A stretch of 47,298 nucleotides of DNA. Source: Ruminococcus sp. UBA3767 (GTDB lineage: Bacteria > Bacillota > Clostridia > Oscillospirales > Ruminococcaceae). Under the pieces are notes generated by a model. That model was not told the origin of the DNA. It saw nothing but the letters and a program-made list of their open reading frames with translations, and did not search any database. Location of the stretch: positions 1 to 47,298 of the forward strand of contig DFFV01000037.1 of the NCBI GenBank assembly GCA_002371625.1, in the 5' to 3' direction. The translations under genes and the position numbers were made by a program. Positions 41,055 through 47,298 of this stretch are shown here, one piece after another; position 1 is the stretch's first letter, and each line of letters starts with the position of its first letter.

Positions 41055-44000
41055 ATGTACAAAAAGGTTTCCACAGACCTGAACTTTGTTCAGAGAGAAA
41101 AGCAGATCGAAAAGTTCTGGGAAGAGAACAAGATCTTTGAAAAGAGCATCGAATCACGCAAAAAGGGTGATTCCTATGTTTTCTACGACGGTCCTCCGAC
41201 GGCTAACGGCAAGCCGCACATCGGACACGTTCTCACCCGTGCTATCAAGGATATGATACCAAGATATCATACCATGAAGGGCAATATGGTGCCAAGAAAA
41301 GCAGGCTGGGATACTCACGGACTGCCTGTTGAGCTGGAGGTAGAGAAAACTCTGGGCATCGACGGCAAGGAGCAGATCGAGGAATACGGTCTGGAGCCGT
41401 TCATCAAGATGTGTAAGGAATCTGTATGGAAGTACAAGGGTATGTGGGAGCAGTTCTCATCTGCTGTCGGATTCTGGGCTGATATGGAAGATCCTTATGT
41501 AACTTACCACAACGATTTTATCGAGTCTGAATGGTGGGCTTTAAAGCAGATATATGATAAGGGACTGCTCTACAAGGGCTTCAAGATAGTACCCTACTGT
41601 CCGAGATGCGGTACTCCGCTTTCCTCTCACGAGGTCGCTCAGGGCTACAAGACTGTAAAAGAGCGTTCGGCTATCGTTCGCTTCAAGATAAAGGATAAGG
41701 ACGAGTATTTCCTTGCGTGGACAACAACGCCGTGGACTCTGCCTTCCAACGTTGCACTTTGCGTTAACCCGACAGATACCTACTGCAAGGTAAAGGCTGC
41801 TGACGGGTACACCTACATTATGGCACAGGCACTGCTGGATACAGTTCTGGGAAGCCTTGCAAATGAGGGCGAAGCTGCTTATGAGGTGCTCGAGAGCTAT
41901 GTGGGCAAGGACCTTGAAAGAATGGAATATGAGCCGCTGTTTGCCTGCGCAGGAGAAAGTGCTGCAAAGCAGGGCAAAAAGGGACATTTTGTTACCTGCG
42001 ACGATTACGTTTCGATGACTGACGGTACAGGTATAGTTCATATCGCTCCGGCTTTCGGTGAGGACGACGCAAGGATAGGCAGAGCTTATGACCTGCCGTT
42101 CGTTCAGTTCGTTAACGCAAAGGGCGAAATGACCGAGGAAACCCCTTATGCGGGACTTTTCGTTAAGAAAGCAGATCCTGAGGTGCTCAAAGACCTTGAT
42201 GCACAGGGCAAGCTGTTTGCTGCGCCTAAATTCGAGCATGAATATCCGCACTGCTGGAGATGTAATTCACCGCTCATCTACTATGCAAGAGATTCCTGGT
42301 TCATCAAGATGACCGATGTCAAGGAAAGACTTATCGCAAACAACAACACTATCAACTGGATACCTGAAAGCATCGGCTCGGGACGTTTCGGTGACTGGCT
42401 GAAAAACGTTCAGGACTGGGGCATTTCAAGAAACAGATACTGGGGCACTCCGCTGAATATATGGGAATGTGAGTGCGGACACAGGCATTCTATCGGCTCT
42501 ATCGAGGAGCTTAAAGAAATGTCTGACAACTGCCCTGATGAGATAGAGCTTCACAGACCGTACATTGACGCTGTAACGATCAAGTGTCCTAAGTGCGGCA
42601 AGCAGATGAAGCGTGTTCCCGAGGTGATCGACTGCTGGTTCGATTCGGGTTCTATGCCTTTCGCTCAGCACCACTATCCATTTGAGAACAAGGAGCTGTT
42701 TGAAAGCCAGTTCCCTGCTGACTTCATTTCAGAGGCTGTTGACCAGACAAGAGGCTGGTTCTATTCACTGCTGGCTATCTCTACACTGATATTTGACAAA
42801 GCACCATACAAGAACGTTATCGTGCTCGGTCTTGTTCAGGACGAGAACGGACAGAAGATGTCCAAATCAAAGGGCAACGCCGTTGACCCTATGGAAGCTC
42901 TGCAAACATACGGTGCTGACGCTATCAGGTGGTATTTCTACACAAACTCTGCTCCGTGGCTGCCAAACAAGTTCCACGGTAAAGTTGTTACCGAGGGACA
43001 GAGAAAGTTCATGGGCACGCTCTGGAACACCTACGCTTTCTATATCCTCTACGCAAGCATCGACAATTTCGATCCTACCAAGTATGAGATCGAGTATGAC
43101 AAACTGTCGGTAATGGATAAGTGGATACTTTCAAAGATGAACACCATGATAACCGCTGCCGACGAGAACCTTGCAAATTACAGGATCCCCGAAGCTGCAA
43201 AGGCTATGCAGGAGTTCGTTGACGACCTTTCAAACTGGTATGTAAGACGTGGCCGTGAAAGATACTGGGCACAGGGCATGAGCCAGGATAAGATAAACGC
43301 TTATATGACTCTATATACTGCTCTTGTAAATCTGTGCAAGGCTGCTGCGCCGATGGTACCGTTCATCACCGAGGAGATATATCAGAATCTCGTAAGAAGC
43401 GTTGATAAGAACGCTCCCGAGAGCATTCACCTTTGCCTCTACCCGACTGCTGATGAAAAGTTTACCGACAAGCAGCTTGAAAGCGATATGGACGAGGTGC
43501 TTGACATCGTTGTTCTGGGTAGAAGCGCAAGAAACGGTTCAAATCTCAAGAACAGACAGCCGCTTAGCGTAATGTATGTCAGCGCAGATCACGTTCTTGA
43601 CGGCTACTACACAGAGATAATCAGAGATGAGCTGAACGTTAAGAACGTTGAGTTTGCTGATGATGTTTCGGCTTACATCGACTACAAGTTCAAGCCTCAG
43701 CTCAAAACTCTCGGTCCTAAGTTCGGCAAGAACCTGGGCGAGATAAGAAATAATCTTACCGAGCTTGACGGCCACAAGGCTATGGCTGAGCTTGATGAAA
43801 CAGGCTTCCTGAAGATGACCATCTCAACAGGTGAGATCACGCTCTCAAAGGAAGATCTGCTTATCGAATCTCAGCAAAAGGAAGGATTCTTTACTCTTAC
43901 CGAGGGCAAGGTCACGGTTGCTCTCGATACGACACTTACCGAGGAGCTTATCGAGGAAGGCTTTGTAAGAGAGATAACGAGCAAGATACAGACTATGCGT

Positions 44001-44204
44001 AAGGATTCGGGCTTTGAGGTAATGGATCACATTCGTGTTTCACTTTCGGGCAACGATAAGCTGGCTGAGCTTGTTAAAAAGAACTGCGAGCAGATAAGCC
44101 ACGATGTTCTTGCTAACGAGATCGAGTACGGCGCACAGGCTGAAAACTCCAAGGAGTGGGATATTAACGGCGAAAAGATAACTATCGGCGTTACAAAGCT
44201 CTGA
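41055..44204 (+). CDS. ileS: Isoleucyl-tRNA synthetase
   Basis: A 1049-residue class Ia synthetase. It has PPTANGKPHIGH with HIGH at 55-58, and GQKMSKSKGN with KMSKS at 601-605. Between them lies the CP1 editing domain (including AWTTTPWTLPSN and DGTGIVHIAPAFGEDD). CxxC pairs at about residues 180-183 and in the 470-515 region may bind zinc. The tRNA-binding C-terminal domain is of the long type. It attaches isoleucine to tRNA-Ile. AAAGGAACG precedes the ATG. The upstream T-box with an Ile specifier independently confirms the call. Confidence 0.97.
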   Translation: MYKKVSTDLNFVQREKQIEKFWEENKIFEKSIESRKKGDSYVFYDGPPTANGKPHIGHVLTRAIKDMIPRYHTMKGNMVPRKAGWDTHGLPVELEVEKTLGIDGKEQIEEYGLEPFIKMCKESVWKYKGMWEQFSSAVGFWADMEDPYVTYHNDFIESEWWALKQIYDKGLLYKGFKIVPYCPRCGTPLSSHEVAQGYKTVKERSAIVRFKIKDKDEYFLAWTTTPWTLPSNVALCVNPTDTYCKVKAADGYTYIMAQALLDTVLGSLANEGEAAYEVLESYVGKDLERMEYEPLFACAGESAAKQGKKGHFVTCDDYVSMTDGTGIVHIAPAFGEDDARIGRAYDLPFVQFVNAKGEMTEETPYAGLFVKKADPEVLKDLDAQGKLFAAPKFEHEYPHCWRCNSPLIYYARDSWFIKMTDVKERLIANNNTINWIPESIGSGRFGDWLKNVQDWGISRNRYWGTPLNIWECECGHRHSIGSIEELKEMSDNCPDEIELHRPYIDAVTIKCPKCGKQMKRVPEVIDCWFDSGSMPFAQHHYPFENKELFESQFPADFISEAVDQTRGWFYSLLAISTLIFDKAPYKNVIVLGLVQDENGQKMSKSKGNAVDPMEALQTYGADAIRWYFYTNSAPWLPNKFHGKVVTEGQRKFMGTLWNTYAFYILYASIDNFDPTKYEIEYDKLSVMDKWILSKMNTMITAADENLANYRIPEAAKAMQEFVDDLSNWYVRRGRERYWAQGMSQDKINAYMTLYTALVNLCKAAAPMVPFITEEIYQNLVRSVDKNAPESIHLCLYPTADEKFTDKQLESDMDEVLDIVVLGRSARNGSNLKNRQPLSVMYVSADHVLDGYYTEIIRDELNVKNVEFADDVSAYIDYKFKPQLKTLGPKFGKNLGEIRNNLTELDGHKAMAELDETGFLKMTISTGEITLSKEDLLIESQQKEGFFTLTEGKVTVALDTTLTEELIEEGFVREITSKIQTMRKDSGFEVMDHIRVSLSGNDKLAELVKKNCEQISHDVLANEIEYGAQAENSKEWDINGEKITIGVTKL

Positions 44205-44214
44205 TAAAAAATAC

Positions 44215-44247
44215 AGCGGTGAAGGCAGAACGCTTTCACCGCTTTTT
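44215..44247 (+). terminator. Terminator of ileS
   Basis: AGCGGTGAAG pairs with CTTTCACCGCT, followed by TTTTCT. Confidence 0.87.
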
Positions 44248-44271
44248 CTCTGTGCTGTGATGCTAAAGGGC

Positions 44272-44301
44272 AAAAAAAACTCCCACTAAATCATGTGGGA
44301 G
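44272..44301 (-). terminator. Strong minus-strand terminator with no coding gene upstream
   Basis: Minus strand: CTCCCAC pairs with GTGGGAG around ATGATTTA, followed by eight T. No minus-strand CDS ends here, which points to a non-coding transcript. Confidence 0.75.
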
Positions 44302-44430
44302 CCAAAAAATAAAAAATTATAGGGGAGAAGTTGTAGAATCAACTACAACCAAATATATGAAGGCTTGGGGTAAAAGCCTGCATACCATAAACTTTATGGA
44401 AACCTTTTAACTTTTCCATGGTCCTATAAT
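44272..44430 (-). ncRNA. Candidate structured non-coding RNA of unknown family
   Basis: The 369-base gap between ileS and rsmE is dense in complementary segments. ATTATAGG (44316-44323) and CCTATAAT (44423-44430) can close a structure of about 115 bases. Inside are GTTGTAG/CTACAAC (44330-44349), AGGCTT/AAGCCT (44361-44379), CCATA/TATGG (44385-44399) and TGGAAA/TTTCCA (44397-44418). A strong terminator with eight T follows only on the minus strand, so I assign that strand. The 5' end is unsure and may lie up to about 44465; a weak TTTACA/TAATAA pair lies upstream. It lacks the hallmark sequences of SRP RNA, RNase P RNA and tmRNA. Confidence 0.5.
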
Positions 44431-44484
44431 ACAATATTCCTATGGAGTTCGTATTAATAGATATAGGATTATTTATTAAAATGA

Positions 44485-44513
44485 TTGAATTTTTTGTAAA
44501 GATGTGTTATACT
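44485..44513 (+). promoter_or_regulatory. Promoter of rsmE
   Basis: TTGAAT (44485-44490), 17-base spacer, TATACT (44508-44513). Confidence 0.7.
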
Positions 44514-44573
44514 ATTTTTGTAGAAAACCTTTTCGGTTAATTTTCCGTTTACATTTAATAATTGGAGGTAAAA

Positions 44574-45299
44574 ATGCCAAGATTTTTTGTGCAAAATAAA
44601 TATATATCGGGAACAAATGTTACCATTCCTGCACCGGATGCAGTTCACATTGGCAGAAGTCTGAGAATGAGACTCGGTGACGAGATAACGGTATGCTGTG
44701 AGGGGATAGAATACAATTGCAGGATACTTACCATTTCCGATGAGAGCGTTGAATGTGAAGTGCTTTCAAGCGGCAAGAGCCTGAATGAAGCCGATGTTAA
44801 AGTCACGCTGTTCCAGGCAGTTCCCAAGGGCGATAAGCTGGACACGATAGTGCAGAAAGCTGTTGAGCTGGGCGCAGTAAGGGTGTGCCCTGTTATTACG
44901 GCAAGGTGCGTTAGCAGACCGGATAAAAAGAGCTTTGAGAAAAAGCGTGAACGCCTTAACCGCATAGCTCTTGAAGCTGCCAAGCAATCGGGCAGGGGGA
45001 TAATCCCCGAGATCAGTCCGCTGATGACGTTCGATGAGGCTGTGAGCGAGCTTGCAAAGCAGGACTTCCCTGTTATCTGCTACGAATGCGGCGGCATAAA
45101 CTTTTCCGAGGTAGGACTGAAAAGCGGTTCGAGCATTGGTGTATTTATCGGCAGCGAAGGCGGCTTTGAGAGCGGCGAGGTGGAAAAATGCACTGCCGCA
45201 GGAGCGGTCGCTGTTGGCATGGGCAGGCGCATTATGCGCTGTGAAACCGCACCTTTGGCAGCATTGAGCATAATAATGAACCTCACAGGAAATATCTGA
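44574..45299 (+). CDS. rsmE: 16S rRNA m3U1498 methyltransferase
   Basis: A 241-residue SPOUT-class methyltransferase. The N-terminal PUA-like part opens with MPRFFVQNKY and HIGRSLRMRLGDEI. The SPOUT knot contains GVFIGSEGGF and the closing motif MGRRIMRCETAPLAAL, both diagnostic for RsmE. It methylates N3 of U1498 in 16S rRNA using SAM. ATG 44574 is chosen with GGAGGT just upstream; the TTG at 44562 overlaps that site. It is a single gene under its own promoter. Confidence 0.95.
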   Translation: MPRFFVQNKYISGTNVTIPAPDAVHIGRSLRMRLGDEITVCCEGIEYNCRILTISDESVECEVLSSGKSLNEADVKVTLFQAVPKGDKLDTIVQKAVELGAVRVCPVITARCVSRPDKKSFEKKRERLNRIALEAAKQSGRGIIPEISPLMTFDEAVSELAKQDFPVICYECGGINFSEVGLKSGSSIGVFIGSEGGFESGEVEKCTAAGAVAVGMGRRIMRCETAPLAALSIIMNLTGNI

Positions 45300-45366
45300 T
45301 TATCGTCATTGCCAACAATAAACCGAAAAAAAAGTTATACAATTTGCGAGAATTGTACAAAAACCG

Positions 45367-45395
45367 CTTGATTTTTTTATAATAATGTGCTATAA
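45367..45395 (+). promoter_or_regulatory. Promoter of the small acidic membrane protein gene
   Basis: TTGATT (45367-45372), 17-base spacer, TATAAT (45390-45395). Confidence 0.75.
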
Positions 45396-45448
45396 TGTAG
45401 ATAATCTAATTTAGGGTTAGAAATTAATTCAAAGGAGTTGTATTTATT

Positions 45449-45670
45449 ATGTCAACAATTTTTAAGATCCTTGCCGTTATCGGTGCAGTTGCAGTTGCAG
45501 TTGCTGCTTTCCTCGCTTTCAAAAAGCACAAAGAGCTTGAGGATTATGATTATGAAGACCTCGATGAGGATTTCGATGATTGCTGCGATTGTGAAGATTG
45601 CGCAGATTCCGCTGAGGCTGCTGATACAGCTGCTGACGCTGCTGAAGATGCTGCTGAGGACGCAGAATAA
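45449..45670 (+). CDS. Small membrane-anchored acidic Cys-cluster protein
   Basis: A 73-residue protein: one transmembrane helix (about residues 5-24), a short basic FKKHK junction, then an acidic Asp/Glu/Tyr stretch. A cysteine cluster (DDCCDCEDCAD, four Cys in seven residues) and an Ala/Asp/Glu helix with an AADAAEDAAED repeat follow. AAAGGAG precedes the ATG, and both a strong promoter and a terminator frame it, so it is a real small gene. By the positive-inside rule the acidic part may lie in the cytoplasm, next to the basic junction. I do not recognise a family; metal binding by the cluster is only a possibility. Confidence 0.8.
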   Translation: MSTIFKILAVIGAVAVAVAAFLAFKKHKELEDYDYEDLDEDFDDCCDCEDCADSAEAADTAADAAEDAAEDAE

Positions 45671-45692
45671 ATCTGATACTATCGTTTATAGA

Positions 45693-45722
45693 AGAGCTTG
45701 CAGTTATGCAGGCTCTTTTTTT
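45693..45722 (+). terminator. Terminator of the small acidic protein gene
   Basis: AGAGCTTGCA pairs with TGCAGGCTCT (one G-U) around GTTA, followed by a seven-T run. Confidence 0.88.
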
Positions 45723-45745
45723 GTGCTCATTTAAAAAAATGCAAA

Positions 45746-45779
45746 ACAAAAAGGGACAAACCGCTGTGGCAAGTCCCTT
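45746..45779 (-). terminator. Terminator of ptsH
   Basis: Minus strand: AAGGGAC pairs with GTCCCTT around a 15-base loop, followed by TTTG. Confidence 0.7.
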
Positions 45780-45807
45780 TACATATCACATTATAAAATG
45801 TTCAGTC

Positions 45808-46080
45808 TTAGCGTGCATCCTCTGCAAAACCGCTGTCAACAAGGTCAACAAGTCCCTTAACTGCATCTTCCTCGTCTGCGCCGTCAGCAATGATCCTGAT
45901 AGTAGTTCCGCCAACGATGCCCAGTGAAAGAATGCCCAGAAGGCTCTTAGCGTTTACTCTTCTCTCTTCTTTCTCGATCCAGATAGAAGACTTGAACTCA
46001 TTAGCCTTCTGGATAAAGAAAGTTGCAGGACGAGCATGAAGTCCTACCTGGTTCTGAACAACAACGTCTTTAACGAACAT
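45808..46080 (-). CDS. ptsH: Phosphocarrier protein HPr
   Basis: A 90-residue protein of standard HPr length. GLHARPATFF places the phospho-acceptor at His15, and NAKSLLGILSLG places the regulatory Ser at position 46, the target of HPr kinase in Firmicutes. His15 rules out Crh, which has Gln there. It receives phosphate from enzyme I and, when Ser46-phosphorylated, normally acts with CcpA in catabolite control. GGAGAGA precedes the ATG. It is a single gene, apart from ptsI at 7.8-9.4 kb. Confidence 0.93.
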   Translation of the reverse strand: MFVKDVVVQNQVGLHARPATFFIQKANEFKSSIWIEKEERRVNAKSLLGILSLGIVGGTTIRIIADGADEEDAVKGLVDLVDSGFAEDAR

Positions 46081-46163
46081 AATAATCTCTCCATTTCATT
46101 ATTATCTTTTGGTAAAAACACAACATTTACAGTATGAAAAATCCCTTTCACCTGATATATAGT

Positions 46164-46192
46164 ATTATACTCTTATTTAGTGCTTTCGTCAA
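46164..46192 (-). promoter_or_regulatory. Promoter of ptsH
   Basis: Minus strand: TTGACG (46192-46187), 17-base spacer, TATAAT (46169-46164). No clear catabolite-response element was seen around it. Confidence 0.8.
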
Positions 46193-46324
46193 CGCAAAAA
46201 TTAGACAAACAGCATATATTTGCGACATTTTTGTAGGAATTAACTACAAGCAGTCAACAAACACGCATAAATTTGTGCAAAGATTATAATAAATATTTTT
46301 GAGAATGCCAAAACATACAAAAGT

Positions 46325-46365
46325 TCTTAACATCTTTGTCAACTCTAAACAAAGAGTTAAGATTT
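46325..46365. terminator. Hairpin after trmD
   Basis: TCTTAAC-A-TCTTTGT pairs with ACAAAGA-GTTAAGA. The plus strand continues TTTTAT and the minus strand ACTTTTG. It begins 11 bases after the trmD stop and is probably its terminator. The rest of the gap to ptsH is AT-rich and holds only the ptsH promoter. Confidence 0.65.
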
Positions 46366-46372
46366 TATCGTT

Positions 46373-47098
46373 TCAATCCCCCTTATTTTTGTGTATAATT
46401 GCCAAATCAGCATCGGACAATTCCAGTTTATCCAGCATATCGGGACGCTTCTTAAATGTCGTAAGCAAAGCCTGCTCGTGCCTCCATTTAAGGATATTTG
46501 CATGGTGTCCCGAAAGCAGCACCTCGGGGACCTGTTTATCATGCCAGATCTCCGGGCGGGTATACTGCGGATACTCAAGCAAGCCGTTATAATGGCTCTC
46601 GTCCTCATAGCAGTCCGCCTTTGAAAGCGTTCCCTCAAGCATTCTCACAACGCTGTCCACCAGCACAAGTGCAGGCAGCTCACCGCCCGTGAGCACATAA
46701 TCTCCGATAGATATCTCCTCATCGACTATCTCGTCGATTATCCGCTGGTCAACGCCCTCGTAATGTCCGCAAAGGATAAACAGCTCATCCATTTGTGCAA
46801 GCTCCTTTGCACGCTGCTGCGTAAGTATCTTACCCTGCGGCGACATATAGATAACGTGCGGTCTTTTATCGCCCGCAACAGCCTTGTAGCAGTTATAAAC
46901 AGGCTCGCACTGCATCAGCATACCCTGGCGTTCACTGTAAGGGGTATCATCTACCCTGCGGTGCTTATCAAGCGTATAATCACGGATATTGTGGCATTTA
47001 ACGCTGAAAACGCCCTTATCTCTCGCTCTGCCCACCACGCTCTGAGAAAGATAATTCTCAAGCATATCGGGGAAAAGCGTTGCTATATCGATCCTCAT
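46373..47098 (-). CDS. trmD: tRNA (guanine-N1-)-methyltransferase
   Basis: A 241-residue SPOUT enzyme matching TrmD. MRIDIATLFPDML is the typical start. YMSPQGKILTQQRAKELA, ILCGHYEGVDQRII and EISIGDYVLTGGELPAL form the SAM-binding knot, and LLEYPQYTRP is the catalytic linker. It makes m1G37 in tRNAs, preventing frameshifts. AAAGGT precedes the ATG. It starts 12 bases after the stop of the upstream VOC gene and may be co-transcribed with it. Confidence 0.96.
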   Translation of the reverse strand: MRIDIATLFPDMLENYLSQSVVGRARDKGVFSVKCHNIRDYTLDKHRRVDDTPYSERQGMLMQCEPVYNCYKAVAGDKRPHVIYMSPQGKILTQQRAKELAQMDELFILCGHYEGVDQRIIDEIVDEEISIGDYVLTGGELPALVLVDSVVRMLEGTLSKADCYEDESHYNGLLEYPQYTRPEIWHDKQVPEVLLSGHHANILKWRHEQALLTTFKKRPDMLDKLELSDADLAIIHKNKGD

Positions 47099-47110
47099 AT
47101 CATTTACCTT

Positions 47111-47298
47111 TCAGACTGTAAGTTCTATCCTGTTGCCCTCAGCATCTTCAATGCAGCTTTCATAATAGCCGTCACCGGTGGTTCTCGGACCGCTTATTAC
47201 AGTAAATCCGTCATTTCGTAGCCTCTCGGTCAGGCTGTCAACCATTTGTTCGCTGCCAAGGCTGAAGGCTATATGTGCAAATCCCAAAGAATCTGCGG
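47111..47298 (-). CDS. VOC-family (glyoxalase/bleomycin-resistance-like) protein, cut by the window edge
   Basis: Only the last 62 codons are inside the window. The translation reads [19 protein letters not shown], then [19 protein letters not shown] before the stop. The HIAF strand with its metal-binding His and the DAEGNRIEL ending with its Glu are the closing beta-alpha-beta-beta unit of VOC proteins such as glyoxalase I-like enzymes. The substrate cannot be told. Confidence 0.8.
   Translation of the reverse strand, partial: ADSLGFAHIAFSLGSEQMVDSLTERLRNDGFTVISGPRTTGDGYYESCIEDAEGNRIELTV

Noticed and set aside
41541..42251. A 236-codon minus-strand open frame inside ileS
   Set aside because: It is a shadow of the synthetase gene with no start signals.
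44272..44301. Second terminator of ileS
   Set aside because: The hairpin is not followed by T residues on the plus strand; the T run is only on the minus strand.
45808..46080. Crh rather than HPr
   Set aside because: His15 is present; Crh has Gln at that position.
1..47298. CRISPR arrays, insertion sequences, phage genes and rRNA
   Set aside because: None were seen: no regularly spaced repeats, transposase motifs, phage structural genes or rRNA sequences.

Overview
The window looks like chromosome from a Gram-positive gut or rumen anaerobe of the Ruminococcus type (Oscillospiraceae). The supporting signs are large secreted proteins with cell-wall-binding type 2 (CWB2) repeats, Ser/Thr-rich lipoproteins, a T-box in front of ileS, a spoIVA-sipL sporulation pair, strong TTGACA-17-TATAAT promoters and near-universal GGAGG-type ribosome binding sites. 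The species is inferred, not proven. I see no phage, insertion sequence, CRISPR array or rRNA.

Layout. 0.1-7 kb: a lipoprotein/zinc-ribbon operon runs left. A divergent operon runs right, with a tiny ORF, an ECF sigma factor fused to a membrane span and an ectodomain, and a leucine-rich-repeat CWB2 surface protein. 7-13 kb: tRNA-Ser(CGA), a thioesterase, PTS enzyme I, a SAP-domain protein overlapping a GNAT, a lipoprotein and an ADP-ribosylglycohydrolase. 12.7-21.4 kb: an anchored protein, a receiver/HD-GYP/Hpt regulator, an AzgA-type purine permease, a decayed CWB2 gene remnant, a YczE-like membrane protein, tRNA-Pro(GGG), a lipoprotein, membrane proteins, a YegP-like DUF1508 protein and a SAM methyltransferase-like protein.

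21.5-25.7 kb: a tight five-gene leftward operon encodes an HPr-kinase-like P-loop protein, a PqqD-like protein, a small S24/S26 (SipW-like) peptidase, an ABC exporter and an NTP_transf_5 nucleotidyltransferase. These are the accessory parts of lasso-peptide and related RiPP clusters, but no cyclase, radical SAM enzyme or obvious precursor is present. It is the best candidate here for an undescribed system. It has a near-leaderless promoter facing a divergent promoter for a Ser-rich lipoprotein, and repeated TGTGGTAAAA-type boxes lie in both promoters. Next comes a secreted CWB2-Fn3-SH3-C39 peptidase.

29-40.6 kb: a 7TM HD-GYP protein, spoIVA-sipL (spore coat basement layer), a YgjP-like metallopeptidase with an SH3 protein, a zinc-ribbon membrane protein, and a CsbB/GtrB-like glycosyltransferase with a YfhO protein (probable cell-surface polymer glycosylation). 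40.7-47.3 kb: housekeeping genes, namely T-box plus ileS, rsmE, ptsH, trmD and a truncated VOC-family gene at the right edge. A structured minus-strand RNA candidate lies between ileS and rsmE.

All calls come from reading sequence and translations by eye. No database search, folding program or expression data were used, so family names rest on recognised motifs.
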